64,000 bases of DNA from Kribbella albertanoniae (GTDB lineage: Bacteria > Actinomycetota > Actinomycetes > Propionibacteriales > Kribbellaceae). A program made the translations under genes and the position numbers. The notes beneath the pieces are model-generated. The model was not told where the DNA came from. It saw only the letters and a list, made by a program, of their open reading frames with translations, and did not search any database. Positions 35,718 to 45,298 of this stretch are shown one piece after another; the stretch's first letter is position 1; each line of letters opens with the position of its first letter. The DNA lies in contig NZ_SMKA01000005.1 in NCBI RefSeq assembly GCF_004348455.1, forward strand, positions 40,884-104,883. The letters run 5' to 3'.

Positions 35718-35756
35718 CCCGACGGCCAGAACTCGTGGGTGGAGACACCGCGAAGG

Positions 35757-35788
35757 GGGCTGAGACAAGTAATAACCTGTCCCAGCCC
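35757..35788. terminator. bidirectional hairpin between convergent genes
   Basis: GGGCTG-A-GACA, a 10-base loop, then TGTC-C-CAGCCC. It lies between the ROK and ParA-like stop codons, which face each other. No U-tract follows, as usual in this GC-rich genome. Confidence 0.6.
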
Positions 35789-35809
35789 ACCGTTTCCTGT
35801 TCAAGCCCC

Positions 35810-36406
35810 CTACGTGCGGGCGGCGGCGAGGATTTTGCGCCAGACCTTTTTGTAGGCCTCCAGGCCGTCGGCGGCGAGCGGGCCGTCGGGGCCGGCGGTG
35901 ATGGAGACGCGCTCGGGGATGGAACCCCAGACCGGGATGCCTTCCTTGGCGTACTGCTCCATCAGGTCCTGGTACGCGCGGGTGTAGGTCCGCGCCGAGC
36001 AGATCACCACACCGACCGGAACATCCTCCGGAACCAGCTCGAGCACCGCCTTCACCCGGGGTGTCTCGACGCCGCCGACACGGGTCGGGATCACCACGAT
36101 CCGGGCCCGCTCGAGGGCCTTGTTCAGCAGCCGCTCGTGGGACGGCGGCATGTCGACAATGCCGATCCCCTCCGGTGGCACCTTGTCCAGCGCCTTGGTC
36201 AGCAACCGCTCCGTCGGCGCCTCGGCAATCTCGATCCGGTTCAGGTTCGCGTCGTCCGAGGCATCGATCCAGTCGGCAGCACTGCCTTGTGGATCCGCGT
36301 CGACGAGAGTGGCTGTGCGACGGTTGGAAGATGCCAGCGCGGCCAAGTACACCGACGTGGTTGTCTTCCCGACCCCGCCCTTCAGTGCAGCTGTCACGAT
36401 GATCAT
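35810..36406 (-). CDS. ParA/MinD-like ATPase
   Basis: 198 residues, shorter than chromosomal ParA (about 250-300). The deviant Walker A is KGGVGKTTTSVYLA, followed by LVDADPQGSAADW (switch I region) and IVDMPPSHERL. There is no N-terminal HTH and no ParB gene nearby, so it is an orphan of the type that positions protein complexes or small plasmid-derived cargo. It is divergent from the oxidoreductase at 36535. Confidence 0.85.
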   Translation of the reverse strand: MIIVTAALKGGVGKTTTSVYLAALASSNRRTATLVDADPQGSAADWIDASDDANLNRIEIAEAPTERLLTKALDKVPPEGIGIVDMPPSHERLLNKALERARIVVIPTRVGGVETPRVKAVLELVPEDVPVGVVICSARTYTRAYQDLMEQYAKEGIPVWGSIPERVSITAGPDGPLAADGLEAYKKVWRKILAAART

Positions 36407-36534
36407 GGGACCGACGCTACCGTGTTTCGCCGAAAATCCGGCGTGTCGTCGGCGTTGCCCCGCAGACCCGTGATAATTGCCGTCGGCCCCCATGAACAAG
36501 CTCAACCCAACTTCAACCTGGTCAAGGAGAGTGG

Positions 36535-37986
36535 ATGAGTACTCGGCGTGCCCTGCTCGGAGCGATCGGACTCGGGATCTTGGTGACTGGATTCGACCCG
36601 GTACGGCGGTCCTGGGCCACCTCCGAAGGCGACAACGTGCAGCCGCTGCCACCGCTGGACGGAGAGGTGCTCCTGGATGCCGGGAGCCGCGAGGGCGTGT
36701 CGCGCGACGCGGGCCGGTACGTGCAGAAGGTGCCGCAGGCGGTGCTGGTGCCGGGGTCGGTGCGCGACATCCAGGCGATGATCAAGTACTGCGTGAAGCA
36801 CCGGGTGCAGGTCGCTGCCCGCGGGCTGGCGAACACAACGGACGGCCAGGGGCTGGTCAGCGGGCTGCTGATCGACATGCGGGCGCTGCGCAAGATTCAC
36901 CGGATCGACGCGGACCGCGCGGTCGTCGACGCCGGCGCCGACTGGCTGCAACTGACGAACGCCGCGCATGCCAAGGGGCTCACCCCGCCCGCACTGACCG
37001 GCTTCCTCGGCCTGACCTTCGGCGGGACGCTGTCACTCGGCGGAATCCCGCCGGCGATCCAGTCCGGCGGGCAGATCGACAGCGTGCTCGAGCTCGAGGT
37101 CGTCACCGGCAAGGGTGAACTCAAGCGCTGCTCCAAGACCCAGGACCGGGAGCTGTTCGAGGCGGTGCTGGCCGGCCTCGGTCAGTACGCCGTCATCACC
37201 AAGGCGACCGTCCGCCTCGGTCCAGCGCCCGCCAAGGTGCGCGGTCACGAGCTCGCCTACACCAGCTCGAAGGACTTCTTCCAAGACTTCAAGACCCTGA
37301 TCAAGCGCTCCGAGATCAGCGAGATCTACGGCGACTGGTGGCGTCCCGGCGAGCATGGCGAGGTCAGCCACCTGAACGCCTTCACCTTCCACTCCGCAGG
37401 GGCGCCGCCGAACGATGCGCACCTCCTCCGCGGCCTCACCAAGCCACCGACCGCGGCGATTGTCAGTACGAACGACTTCCTCCCGCACGTCACCCGGATC
37501 GACGAAGCCGTCGAGCAACTCCGCGAAGCACTCGACTGGGACAACCTCCCCAAGCCCTGGCTCACCCTCTGGCTCCCCGAGCGCTCAGTCGAGCAGTACG
37601 TCACCGACGTGGTCAGCAAACTAACCCCGCGCGACGTCGGCAACGGCGGATTCGTGCTGCTCTATGCACACCGCCGTACCAAACTGACCCGCCCGTCCCT
37701 GCGCCTCCCAGCCCCCGACGGCAGCGACTGGGTCTACCTCTTCACCCTGATGACCGCCGGCCCGAAGGGTGCAGGCCCCGACTTCGCCCAGGAAATGCTC
37801 AAACGCAACCACCGCCTCTTCGAACAAGCCCGCGCCCTGGGCAGCACCCGCTACCCCATCGAGTCCACCCCCTTCACCAAGCCCGACTGGCAACACCACT
37901 ACGGCCCCCGCTGGCCCCACCTACAAACCCTCAAACAAAAGCACGACCCAGCCGGCATCCTCACCCCAGGCCCAGGAATCTTCTAA
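36535..37986 (+). CDS. secreted FAD-linked oxidoreductase (cytokinin-oxidase-like)
   Basis: 483 residues. The ATG follows AGGAG at 6 bases. An N-terminal signal-like helix (ALLGAIGLGILVTGF) is followed by a PCMH FAD domain (VLVPGSVRDIQAMIKYCVKH, FGGTLSLGGIPP) and a C-terminal half ending DPAGILTPGPGIF, close to plant and bacterial cytokinin dehydrogenases. The usual covalent flavin site G-x-G-H-S reads ARGLANTTDGQ, without His, so FAD would be held non-covalently. Substrate unknown. Confidence 0.85.
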   Translation: MSTRRALLGAIGLGILVTGFDPVRRSWATSEGDNVQPLPPLDGEVLLDAGSREGVSRDAGRYVQKVPQAVLVPGSVRDIQAMIKYCVKHRVQVAARGLANTTDGQGLVSGLLIDMRALRKIHRIDADRAVVDAGADWLQLTNAAHAKGLTPPALTGFLGLTFGGTLSLGGIPPAIQSGGQIDSVLELEVVTGKGELKRCSKTQDRELFEAVLAGLGQYAVITKATVRLGPAPAKVRGHELAYTSSKDFFQDFKTLIKRSEISEIYGDWWRPGEHGEVSHLNAFTFHSAGAPPNDAHLLRGLTKPPTAAIVSTNDFLPHVTRIDEAVEQLREALDWDNLPKPWLTLWLPERSVEQYVTDVVSKLTPRDVGNGGFVLLYAHRRTKLTRPSLRLPAPDGSDWVYLFTLMTAGPKGAGPDFAQEMLKRNHRLFEQARALGSTRYPIESTPFTKPDWQHHYGPRWPHLQTLKQKHDPAGILTPGPGIF

Positions 37987-38020
37987 CCGCCCCAACCCGG
38001 GTGGACCTCAGCACGAGCCC

Positions 38021-38119
38021 GTACGACGTTGTGCACGGGTCAGCCAGGTGCGCGGCCAGAAGGTGGTTGATGAGTGCTCAAGGTGCACCGGCTCGTCGAC
38101 CTTGAGCACGGTTCGACCG
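38021..38119. repeat. dispersed palindromic repeat family 1, copy C
   Basis: On the plus strand it runs GTACGACGTTGTGCACGG, about 22 bases, GTGGTTGATGAGTGCTCAAG. A second hairpin follows: GTGCTCAAGGT, a 14-base loop, ACCTTGAGCAC (11 bp perfect), ending GGTTCGACCG. It lies 35 bases past the oxidoreductase stop and probably acts as its 3' hairpin. Confidence 0.6.
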
Positions 38120-38218
38120 TTGCGGCGAGCGTCACGTGGTCGATCGGTGCCCAAGGTGGCGCTGGACACCGGCGGCACCACCGGCGCCCGGTGAGGGCGC
38201 CGTGATGCCGCTGGGTTC

Positions 38219-38689
38219 TCAGCGAACGGAGGTTCCGGTGGTGCCCCGACCTACCTGGGTGGCTGACCCCTGGTAGAGGTTGCCTTCGGCGATGTACGTG
38301 CGGTACCCCACCTCCCCGTTCGACCTGGAGGAGTAGCAGGTGTCCTGGCCCTTGGTGACGTGACCGTTTCCGGTGGGGAAGTCGCAGTGCAGACTCCCCA
38401 CGTGCTTACCGGAGTCGATGATGTGCAGCCGGGCCATGCCCCAGTACCCCTCGGTCAGGTTCGCGTTGAAGTCAACGCAGGCCCAGTAGTCCCAGCCGTA
38501 CTTGATCAGGTAAATCTGGCCGATCGTGGCGTCTCCGCGAATGAGAGGGCCGTCCTTGATGATCGTGCCTACTCCACATTCAGCCGGCGCCGGCCGCGGC
38601 ACGACACCAGCAGCGGCCGTTGTCGTCACACCTCCGGTCAGCAGGGCGGCAAGCGCTGGAATCGTCAGTAGAGCTCGGCGCAGTCGCAC
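38219..38689 (-). CDS. small secreted protein, 156 aa
   Basis: GTG at 38689 with AGGAGG eight bases before it. A Sec signal peptide occupies residues 1-30 (RRALLTIPALAALLTGGVTTTAAAG). The mature part has four Cys (ECGVG, WACVD, LHCDF, DTCYS) and many aromatic residues, which suggests a compact disulfide-bonded domain. No family is recognised. It stands alone, with a terminator-bearing operon on the same strand downstream. Confidence 0.75.
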   Translation of the reverse strand: MRLRRALLTIPALAALLTGGVTTTAAAGVVPRPAPAECGVGTIIKDGPLIRGDATIGQIYLIKYGWDYWACVDFNANLTEGYWGMARLHIIDSGKHVGSLHCDFPTGNGHVTKGQDTCYSSRSNGEVGYRTYIAEGNLYQGSATQVGRGTTGTSVR

Positions 38690-38793
38690 GGGGCCTCCTA
38701 GTAGTCGGCCGACCAGTCTGTCGAGTGCGCACCAGACAGGCAATGATTCTGCAGCAACCTGCAGATCGCACGCGGGGATCGAGCGGGCGTGGA

Positions 38794-38825
38794 CCCGGCG
38801 CGAGGGGTGATTACCTCGCGCCGGG
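38794..38825 (-). terminator. terminator of the glycine betaine operon
   Basis: CCCGGCGCGAGG, an 8-base loop, CCTCGCGCCGGG: a 12-bp perfect stem beginning 8 bases after the binding-protein stop codon. No U-tract. Confidence 0.75.
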
Positions 38826-38833
38826 GCTGCGAG

Positions 38834-39805
38834 CTACTTGCCGAGCCAGGTGTCTACTTTGGCGCGGTTGGCGTTGACCCATTTTTCGGCGGCTGCGTCG
38901 GGGGTCAGTTTGTCGACGGCGATCATGCGGGCCACCGCGTTCTGGTCTTCGTTGGTCCACTTGAAGTTCTTGACCAGGTCGTAGGCGGGGCTGCCGGAGT
39001 CGGCGAACTTCTTGGAGACGATCTTGTCCAGGTCGTACGGCGGGTAGTCGCAGGCGACCTTGGCCGGGTCGGCGTCGCAGCCGGCCGTGTACGCGGGCAG
39101 GTTGACCTTGACCAGCTTCAGTTCGTTGAAGAACCACTGCGGCTCGTAGAAGTAGGCGAGCAGTGGCTTCTTGGTCTTCTCGGCGTCGCGGAAGGCCTGG
39201 ATCAGGGCGGTCTCACTGCCGCTCTGGACCACCTTGTAGTTCAGGTTGAGGTTCTTCACCAGGGCCTCGTCGTTCGTCACGTACGACGGGTCGCCGTCCA
39301 GCAGCTGGCCCTTGCCGCCGGACTCCGAGGTCTTGAAGAGGTCGGCGTACTTGTTCAGGTTCTTCGAGTCGGTGATGTCGGGGTACTTCTCGGCCATCCA
39401 CGGCGGGACGTACCAGCCGATCACGCCTTTGACGCCGGTGGAGCCGGCCTCGACCGCGACCTTGTCGGTCTCGATGTACTTCTTCTTCAGGTCCTCGTGG
39501 CCCCAGTTCTCCAGGTTCACGTCGACCTCGCCGGTGCCGAAGCCCTGCCAGGCGATCTCTTCCTTGAGGTTCTTCTTCACCACCTTGCAGCCGAGGTCCT
39601 TGGTGGCGACGTAGGCGACCACGGCGGCGTTCGCCTCGTAGCCGACCCAGGGGCTGACGGTCAGGTTGAAGCTGCCGCACTCCTTGCCACCGGCGGACGG
39701 CTTCGGATCCTCACCGACCTTCGCGCCGCCGCAGCCGGCCAGCGCCAGCGCCGCGGCCGTCAGACCGATCGCCCACTGAGCGGCGGCGTACCGGAGTTTC
39801 TTCAC
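38834..39805 (-). CDS. proX: glycine betaine/compatible-solute binding lipoprotein
   Basis: 323 residues beginning with GTG inside a GTGA overlap with the permease gene. The lipobox is LAGC. The mature part matches OpuAC/ProX (SPWVGYEANAAVVAYVA, GEVDVNLENWGHED, GWYVPPWMAEKYPDI, LAYFYEPQW), with the Trp/Tyr residues that form the quaternary-ammonium cage. It captures betaine or related solutes outside the membrane and hands them to the fused permease. An osmotic-stress role is expected from the family. Confidence 0.92.
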   Translation of the reverse strand: MKKLRYAAAQWAIGLTAAALALAGCGGAKVGEDPKPSAGGKECGSFNLTVSPWVGYEANAAVVAYVATKDLGCKVVKKNLKEEIAWQGFGTGEVDVNLENWGHEDLKKKYIETDKVAVEAGSTGVKGVIGWYVPPWMAEKYPDITDSKNLNKYADLFKTSESGGKGQLLDGDPSYVTNDEALVKNLNLNYKVVQSGSETALIQAFRDAEKTKKPLLAYFYEPQWFFNELKLVKVNLPAYTAGCDADPAKVACDYPPYDLDKIVSKKFADSGSPAYDLVKNFKWTNEDQNAVARMIAVDKLTPDAAAEKWVNANRAKVDTWLGK

Positions 39806-41744
39806 TGCTTGTCTCCTTTTCCGTGCGGCTTGGGTGCCGCGGCTTGCGTAATGCGGTCGAGCAGCACGCCGAGCAGGACGATCGCGAGACCGGCCGCCAG
39901 GCCCTTGCCGTACAGCTCACTCTGTGCGAAGCCGGCCGCGACGTCGTACCCGAGGGCGCCGGCGCCGACCAGGCCGCCGACGACGACCATCGCGAGCACG
40001 TAGATCAGGCCCTGGTTGACGGCCAGCGTGATCGCCCGCCGGGCTACCGGCAGTTGCACCTTGCTGATCACCTGCCAGTTGCTGGAGCCGACCGAGTTGG
40101 CCGCCTCGACGGTCGCGACCGGGACAGCTTTGATGCCGTCAGCAACGATCTTCGTCGTGACCGGTACGGCGTAGACGACGGCGGCCGCGATCGCGGTGAA
40201 CCGGCTGGTGCCGAACAGCGCCAGGAACGGAACCAGGTACACGAACGGCGGCATCGTCTGCCCGGCATCGAGGATCGGCCGGATCGCCAGGTCGACCCGC
40301 CGGTTGCGGCCGGCCCAAACGCCGAGCGCGAGCCCCACGGCGACCACGACGACGGTGGCGAGCAGGGTCGAGGCCAGCGTGATCATGCTGTCCTGCCAGA
40401 CGCCGGTCGCGACCAGCAGACCGATACAAACAACAGCCGGTACGGCGGCCTTCCAGCGACCGAGAATCGCGGCCAGCGTGACCACGACCGCGCCCACCAA
40501 CCACCACGGCGATCCGGTCAGCAGCGCCTCCAGAGGGTTCAGCACCCCCTTGGTGACTGCGTCCCGAACGCCGTACGTGAAACCGCCGAAGACGTCCTGC
40601 ACCCACGCGGTCACATCCGCGGTGATCACGGCGATCCGCGAACCGATGCCGACCTCGGACGGGAACTCCGCGGCCCAGACGTAGGTGCGCGAGAACCAGA
40701 CCGCGACCAGTACGCCGATCGCGCCCGCGCCGAGCACGACCTTCCGCCGTACCGATGCTGTTCGCCACGGCCGGTCGCCGGCCGCGGTCGTCACGCGGTC
40801 GAGGACGATGGCGATCACCACGATCGCGAGACCGGCGTTGAACGCGACTCCGACATCCAGGGTCTGCAGTGCCTTCAGGACGGTCTGGCCGAGACCCGGC
40901 GCGTCGATCAGCGCGGCGACCGTAACCATCGACAGCGCGGCCATGATCGTCTGGTTGATCCCGACGACGACCGTACTGCGCGACATCGGCAGCAGCACCT
41001 TGGTCAGGGTCTGACCCCGGGTCGAGCCGAGTGAGCGGGACGCCTCGACGCTCTCGGGAGGGACCGAGCGGATCGCGTGCGCGGTCAGCCGGACGGCCGG
41101 AGGTGCGGCGTAGATCAGGGTCGCGATCGTGGCCGCGGCCGGGCCGATCGCGAAGAACAGCGTGAGCGGCGCGAGGTAGACGAACGTCGGCAGAGTCTGC
41201 ATCAGGTCGAGAATGAGCGTCGCGACCTTGAAGGCACGGTTGGACAGACCGGCCCAGATGCCGAGCGGGATCGCGACGAGCAGTGACAGCAGCACGGCCG
41301 CGATGGTCAGGGCGAGCGTGTCCATGCTCTCCTGCCACAGCCCCTGCAGCCCGACGAACGCGAGCCCGGCGGCGGTCAGCAGCGCGACCTTCCAGTTCCC
41401 GAAAGCCCAGGCCAGGTACGCCGAGATCGCGACGACCCCGAGCCAGCCGACGACCGGCACCGGGCGGCCGAACGACGGCCGCGACACCAGGTCCTGCAGC
41501 AGGACGACGAGGTGGTCGACCGCGGTCCGGATCGCGTCGAAGAAGACGTTGCCCTGGCCGACGAAGTCGCGGTTCTCGGTCAGCCAGCGATGGAACCCGG
41601 TCGTCTCCTGACCACCGAGCGGCAGGGTGTCGATCCCGCTGAGCAGGAAGTACGCCGCCACCCAGACAACGAGCAGTACGCCGATGATCACGCTGCGCCG
41701 AGGTCGACGTACCTCCACCTGCACGTCGCTGGTGATCGCCGCCA

Positions 41745-41745
<1 letters not shown>
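39802..41745 (-). CDS. proW: glycine betaine ABC permease with two fused ProW domains
   Basis: 647 residues, about twice the usual 290-350. Two complete permease domains are visible. The first has LGIWAGLSNRAFKVATLILD, PTFVYLAPLTLF and RSLGSTRGQTLTKVLLPMSR; the second has LGVWAGRNRRVDLAIRPILD, PPFVYLVPFLALF and NSVGSSNWQVISKVQLP. This is a head-to-tail duplication that replaces the usual homodimer with a single chain. It overlaps the ATPase gene by one base and the binding-protein gene by four. Confidence 0.92.
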
Positions 41746-42860
<1,115 letters not shown>

Positions 42861-42957
42861 GGGTCCCTCCCGAGATTTGTCGTGAACCGCGACTGTATCC
42901 AACGACCAGTCCCAGGGTGTCTTCCTGGGGTGTTTGTCTCGTCAGCTAGGGCGTCAC

Positions 42958-43416
42958 CTAAGGCTGGTACGGCGGCGCTTCGCCCCAGCCCCAGTGGGGG
43001 ACGGGCGCCTTCGGTGGTGGGGTGGCGCCGGGTTGTGAGTTGGCCAGTGCGATCCGGGTGCCCCACTCGACGTACGCGACGAAGGCTGAGCGGAACTCGG
43101 GATCGTCGGGGAGCCCGGCCGGATCCGCGCTCGCGGCGATCAGCGCGGCCCAGCGTGAGCGCTGCTCTTCGGTGAGCTGGAGGCCGATGTGGTGGGACAG
43201 CATGGCGGGGTAGCCGCCGAGCTCCTCGGTGTAGCGCTCATGCCCGCGAAACACCTCGCCCAGCCACAACGCCACGTGCTCACGGTGCTGATCGCTCATG
43301 TGCGCGAACACCGGCGCGAGCACCGGATCCTCAACCACCCGGTCATAAAACACCTCGGTCAGCCGGAGCAGCGCCTCATGCCCACCGGCCCACTCATACA
43401 ACGTCGGAGTAGTCAC
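42958..43416 (-). CDS. truncated haemoglobin, group II (trHbO-like)
   Basis: 152 residues, matching the small globin fold: LYEWAGGHEALLRLTEVFYDRV at the start, VFAHMSDQHREHVALWLGEVF in the middle, and the proximal His region MLSHHIGLQLTEEQRSRW near residue 75. It binds haem and oxygen or NO in the cytoplasm; group II globins are linked to NO/ROS protection. It stands apart from the betaine operon upstream of it, on the same strand. Confidence 0.9.
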   Translation of the reverse strand: MTTPTLYEWAGGHEALLRLTEVFYDRVVEDPVLAPVFAHMSDQHREHVALWLGEVFRGHERYTEELGGYPAMLSHHIGLQLTEEQRSRWAALIAASADPAGLPDDPEFRSAFVAYVEWGTRIALANSQPGATPPPKAPVPHWGWGEAPPYQP

Positions 43417-43578
43417 GTAATCATGTAATCACGCCAGCGGGCCAGAGCGATACCGGCACTGGTGACAGCCACCGCACACCGCCTCCAGCCGAGCCGATCC
43501 CACAACGTCTGAAGGACCCGCGGGCCTGGCCACGCAGGCCTGGCCACCGGATCGTCGGACGTCAATCGCTGCTCCCCG

Positions 43579-43627
43579 CTAACGTCCGAAGGATCGGAGG
43601 GCCGCCCTCCGGTTGTTCGGACGTTAG
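43579..43627. repeat. palindromic repeat family 2, intergenic copy 1
   Basis: Outer arms CTAACGTCCGAA and TTCGGACGTTAG (12 bp) enclose an inner CGGAGGGC-C-GCCCTCCG hairpin, so the whole 49 bases fold as a cruciform. Confidence 0.8.
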
Positions 43628-43641
43628 TCCCGGCTCCCGGT

Positions 43642-43688
43642 TAACGTCCGAAAGATCGGAGGGCCGCCCTCCGGCTGTTCGGACGTTA
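43642..43688. repeat. palindromic repeat family 2, intergenic copy 2
   Basis: Nearly identical to the copy 62 bases to the left: arms TAACGTCCGAA and TTCGGACGTTA and the same inner GGAGGGC/GCCCTCC hairpin, with changes only in the short connecting bases. Confidence 0.8.
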
Positions 43689-43721
43689 GGGAACCTGCAG
43701 CGAACAGGGGCGCCGCCGCAC

Positions 43722-43745
43722 CCTCCCCAAACCGGTTTGGGGAGG
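43722..43745. repeat. 24-bp perfect palindrome
   Basis: Each half is CCTCCCCAAACC and its complement, without a spacer. A near copy with one changed base lies at 43805-43826. Spacerless perfect dyads of this length suggest a protein-binding or recombination site. Confidence 0.7.
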
Positions 43746-43804
43746 ATCCGCGACGGATTCGGGGGGCCGAGCCTCCCCAGATCCCCACACGACCGGTGCC
43801 GGCT

Positions 43805-43826
43805 CTCCCCGAACCGGTTTGGGGAG
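43805..43826. repeat. second copy of the CCTCCCC palindrome
   Basis: CTCCCCGAACC followed by GGTTTGGGGAG; one mismatch with its own dyad and one change from the copy at 43722-43745. Confidence 0.65.
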
Positions 43827-44220
43827 GAAAGTGGTCCGGTCAGGGCGAACATGCACCCCAACCACAGCCCCCTGCAACCGTCACTTGTCACGCGGCGGGA
43901 ACTCAACTTTCCCAGCCAAAGCCCGGAACCCCAAGCAACGTAGGGCCGCGGTCACCGACCGCACCATCCACCCCAACCACCGCGGCGCCCAGCCGTGCTG
44001 TCTTTCAGATCGGCCGGTCGCGGCGCTCAGCCACAGCGCACGTGCCCGGCCGAGTCCTTTCGCGCCTTAACCACTCGACCGCCAAAGGCGGCCGACAAAA
44101 CCAGAGGGCGTGCCGAGCAGATGGCTGAGGGGGATGGCGAGGTCGGTGACCGCGGCTTCACGTCGTTCGGGGCTGACGGACTGTGGCTGAGGTGCGACGC
44201 CCGAGATCGCGGGGCCGAGT

Positions 44221-44290
44221 CACCTTGAGCATCCACCAACCATCTGACGACCCACCGGAACGGTCGAACCGTGCTCAACGTCGTACCGGG
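44221..44290. repeat. dispersed palindromic repeat family 1, copy B
   Basis: On the minus strand: GTACGACGTTGAGCACGG, TTCGACC, a spacer, then GATGGTTGGTGGATGCTCAAGG (in parts). It shares the TTGAGCAC/TGCTCAA pairing of copies A and C, and lies downstream of the kinase gene on the same strand. Confidence 0.6.
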
Positions 44291-44294
44291 TCGC

Positions 44295-44366
44295 TTAGCT
44301 GACCTTGGGGAACTTCACGGCCGGGCGGCTGAACTTGTTGAGCTTGGGGCCGAAGAAGTAGGACAC
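44295..44366 (-). pseudogene. short coding-like remnant, 23 codons
   Basis: GTG-to-TAA frame encoding MSYFFGPKLNKFSRPAVKFPK and two more residues. All 23 codons end in G or C, which is striking even in this genome. It lacks a ribosome site, begins 15 bases after the kinase stop in the same frame, and ends 5 bases before repeat copy B. It may be the 3' tail of a deleted gene or a real mini-gene. Confidence 0.3.
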
Positions 44367-44381
44367 AACAACTGGGCGGGA

Positions 44382-45245
44382 TCAGCCGAGCTTCAAGGCC
44401 GTGGCGATGGTTCGTTGGGTGGGGTCGAGCTCTTCGTCCCAGATGGTGTTCTGGAGGATTCGGGCGGCGGTCCAGGCTAGGGCTCGGTCTCGGTCGATGC
44501 CGGTGATGTCGCGCATCAGGTCGAAGCGGTCGCGGATCGCCTGGTCGAGGTTGCCGGTGGCGAGCAGGTCGTCCCAGCGGTTGTGCAGCGCCTGGAACAG
44601 TTCGAACGCGGGATCACCGGCGAGCGGCTTCGGGTCGATCACCAGCCACGGCTGGCGGTCCGACGCCATCACGTTGCCGTAGTGCAGATCCCAGTGCAGC
44701 AATCGGTCGCCCGGCTCCGGAAGCAGCTCGCGGACCTGGTCGGCGTATCGATTGACCAGTCGCTGCTCCGACGAGTCGAGCTTGAGGTCGGCGGCGTCCT
44801 CGACCATCTCGGCGGCGATATCGGCAAGCTTGCGGACCTCAGGTGGCGCGGGGACCTGGTTCAGGCGGGCCATCAACTCGGAGAGGATGCGGGTTGCCTC
44901 GACATGATCGGGTACGGCGTTCAGCGTCTCCGGGTGAAGTCGCTCCAGCAGCAGTGTGCAGGTGGCCGGGTCGTCTTCGAGTACGGCGACGACGTCGTCA
45001 GGCGACCAGGTGCGGAGGGCGAGTGCCTCTGCCTCGCTCTCGTCGTTCCACGGCTGCAACTTCAGCATCGCTTCCGTGCCGTCGCGGCGGACGACAGGGA
45101 CGATCAGTGAGGCGGCGCCGTTGAGGAAGCCGCCGGTCTGGGTGAGGTCCCAACGGGCCAGGTACTCGTCGAGCTGCGCCGGCAGCGCGGCCAGCCACTC
45201 CGGAGACTCGTCCTCGTGCGACTCGATCAGCTGCGCAGGAATCAC
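44382..45245 (-). CDS. aminoglycoside/hydroxyurea phosphotransferase-like kinase
   Basis: 287 residues. The GTG at 45245 is preferred: GGAGG lies 6 bases before it, and the usual family start IPAQLIESHED follows. The kinase-like fold shows GGFLNGAASLIVPVV (ATP loop region), AMLKLQPW with the ATP-contacting Lys, the catalytic HWDLHYGNVM near residue 195 and VIDPKPLAGDPAFEL. It belongs with APH(6)/hydroxyurea kinases that inactivate antibiotics by phosphorylation. The actual substrate is unknown. Confidence 0.87.
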   Translation of the reverse strand: MIPAQLIESHEDESPEWLAALPAQLDEYLARWDLTQTGGFLNGAASLIVPVVRRDGTEAMLKLQPWNDESEAEALALRTWSPDDVVAVLEDDPATCTLLLERLHPETLNAVPDHVEATRILSELMARLNQVPAPPEVRKLADIAAEMVEDAADLKLDSSEQRLVNRYADQVRELLPEPGDRLLHWDLHYGNVMASDRQPWLVIDPKPLAGDPAFELFQALHNRWDDLLATGNLDQAIRDRFDLMRDITGIDRDRALAWTAARILQNTIWDEELDPTQRTIATALKLG

Positions 45246-45298
45246 GATCACCCTCCGCACAGTAGGTGCTGAGGCGTTCATGTGCTTGGGTTTTAGCT

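Larger units (their letters stand above)
43417..44294. other. palindrome-rich intergenic region
   Basis: About 880 bases with only shadow frames. From left: a degenerate family 2 copy (43504-43566) with two direct GGCCTGGCCAC units, two good family 2 copies, two copies of a CCTCCCC/GGGGAGG palindrome, and then (43945-44191) two long inverted repeats in interleaved order. A CCGCC-AAA-GGCGG hairpin lies at 44079-44091. The region ends with repeat family 1 copy B. Confidence 0.6.

Noticed and set aside
35810..36406. ParA-like gene as part of a plasmid or origin partition locus
   Set aside because: There is no ParB gene, no parS-like site and no replication gene nearby, and the protein is short. 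It is treated as an orphan ATPase.
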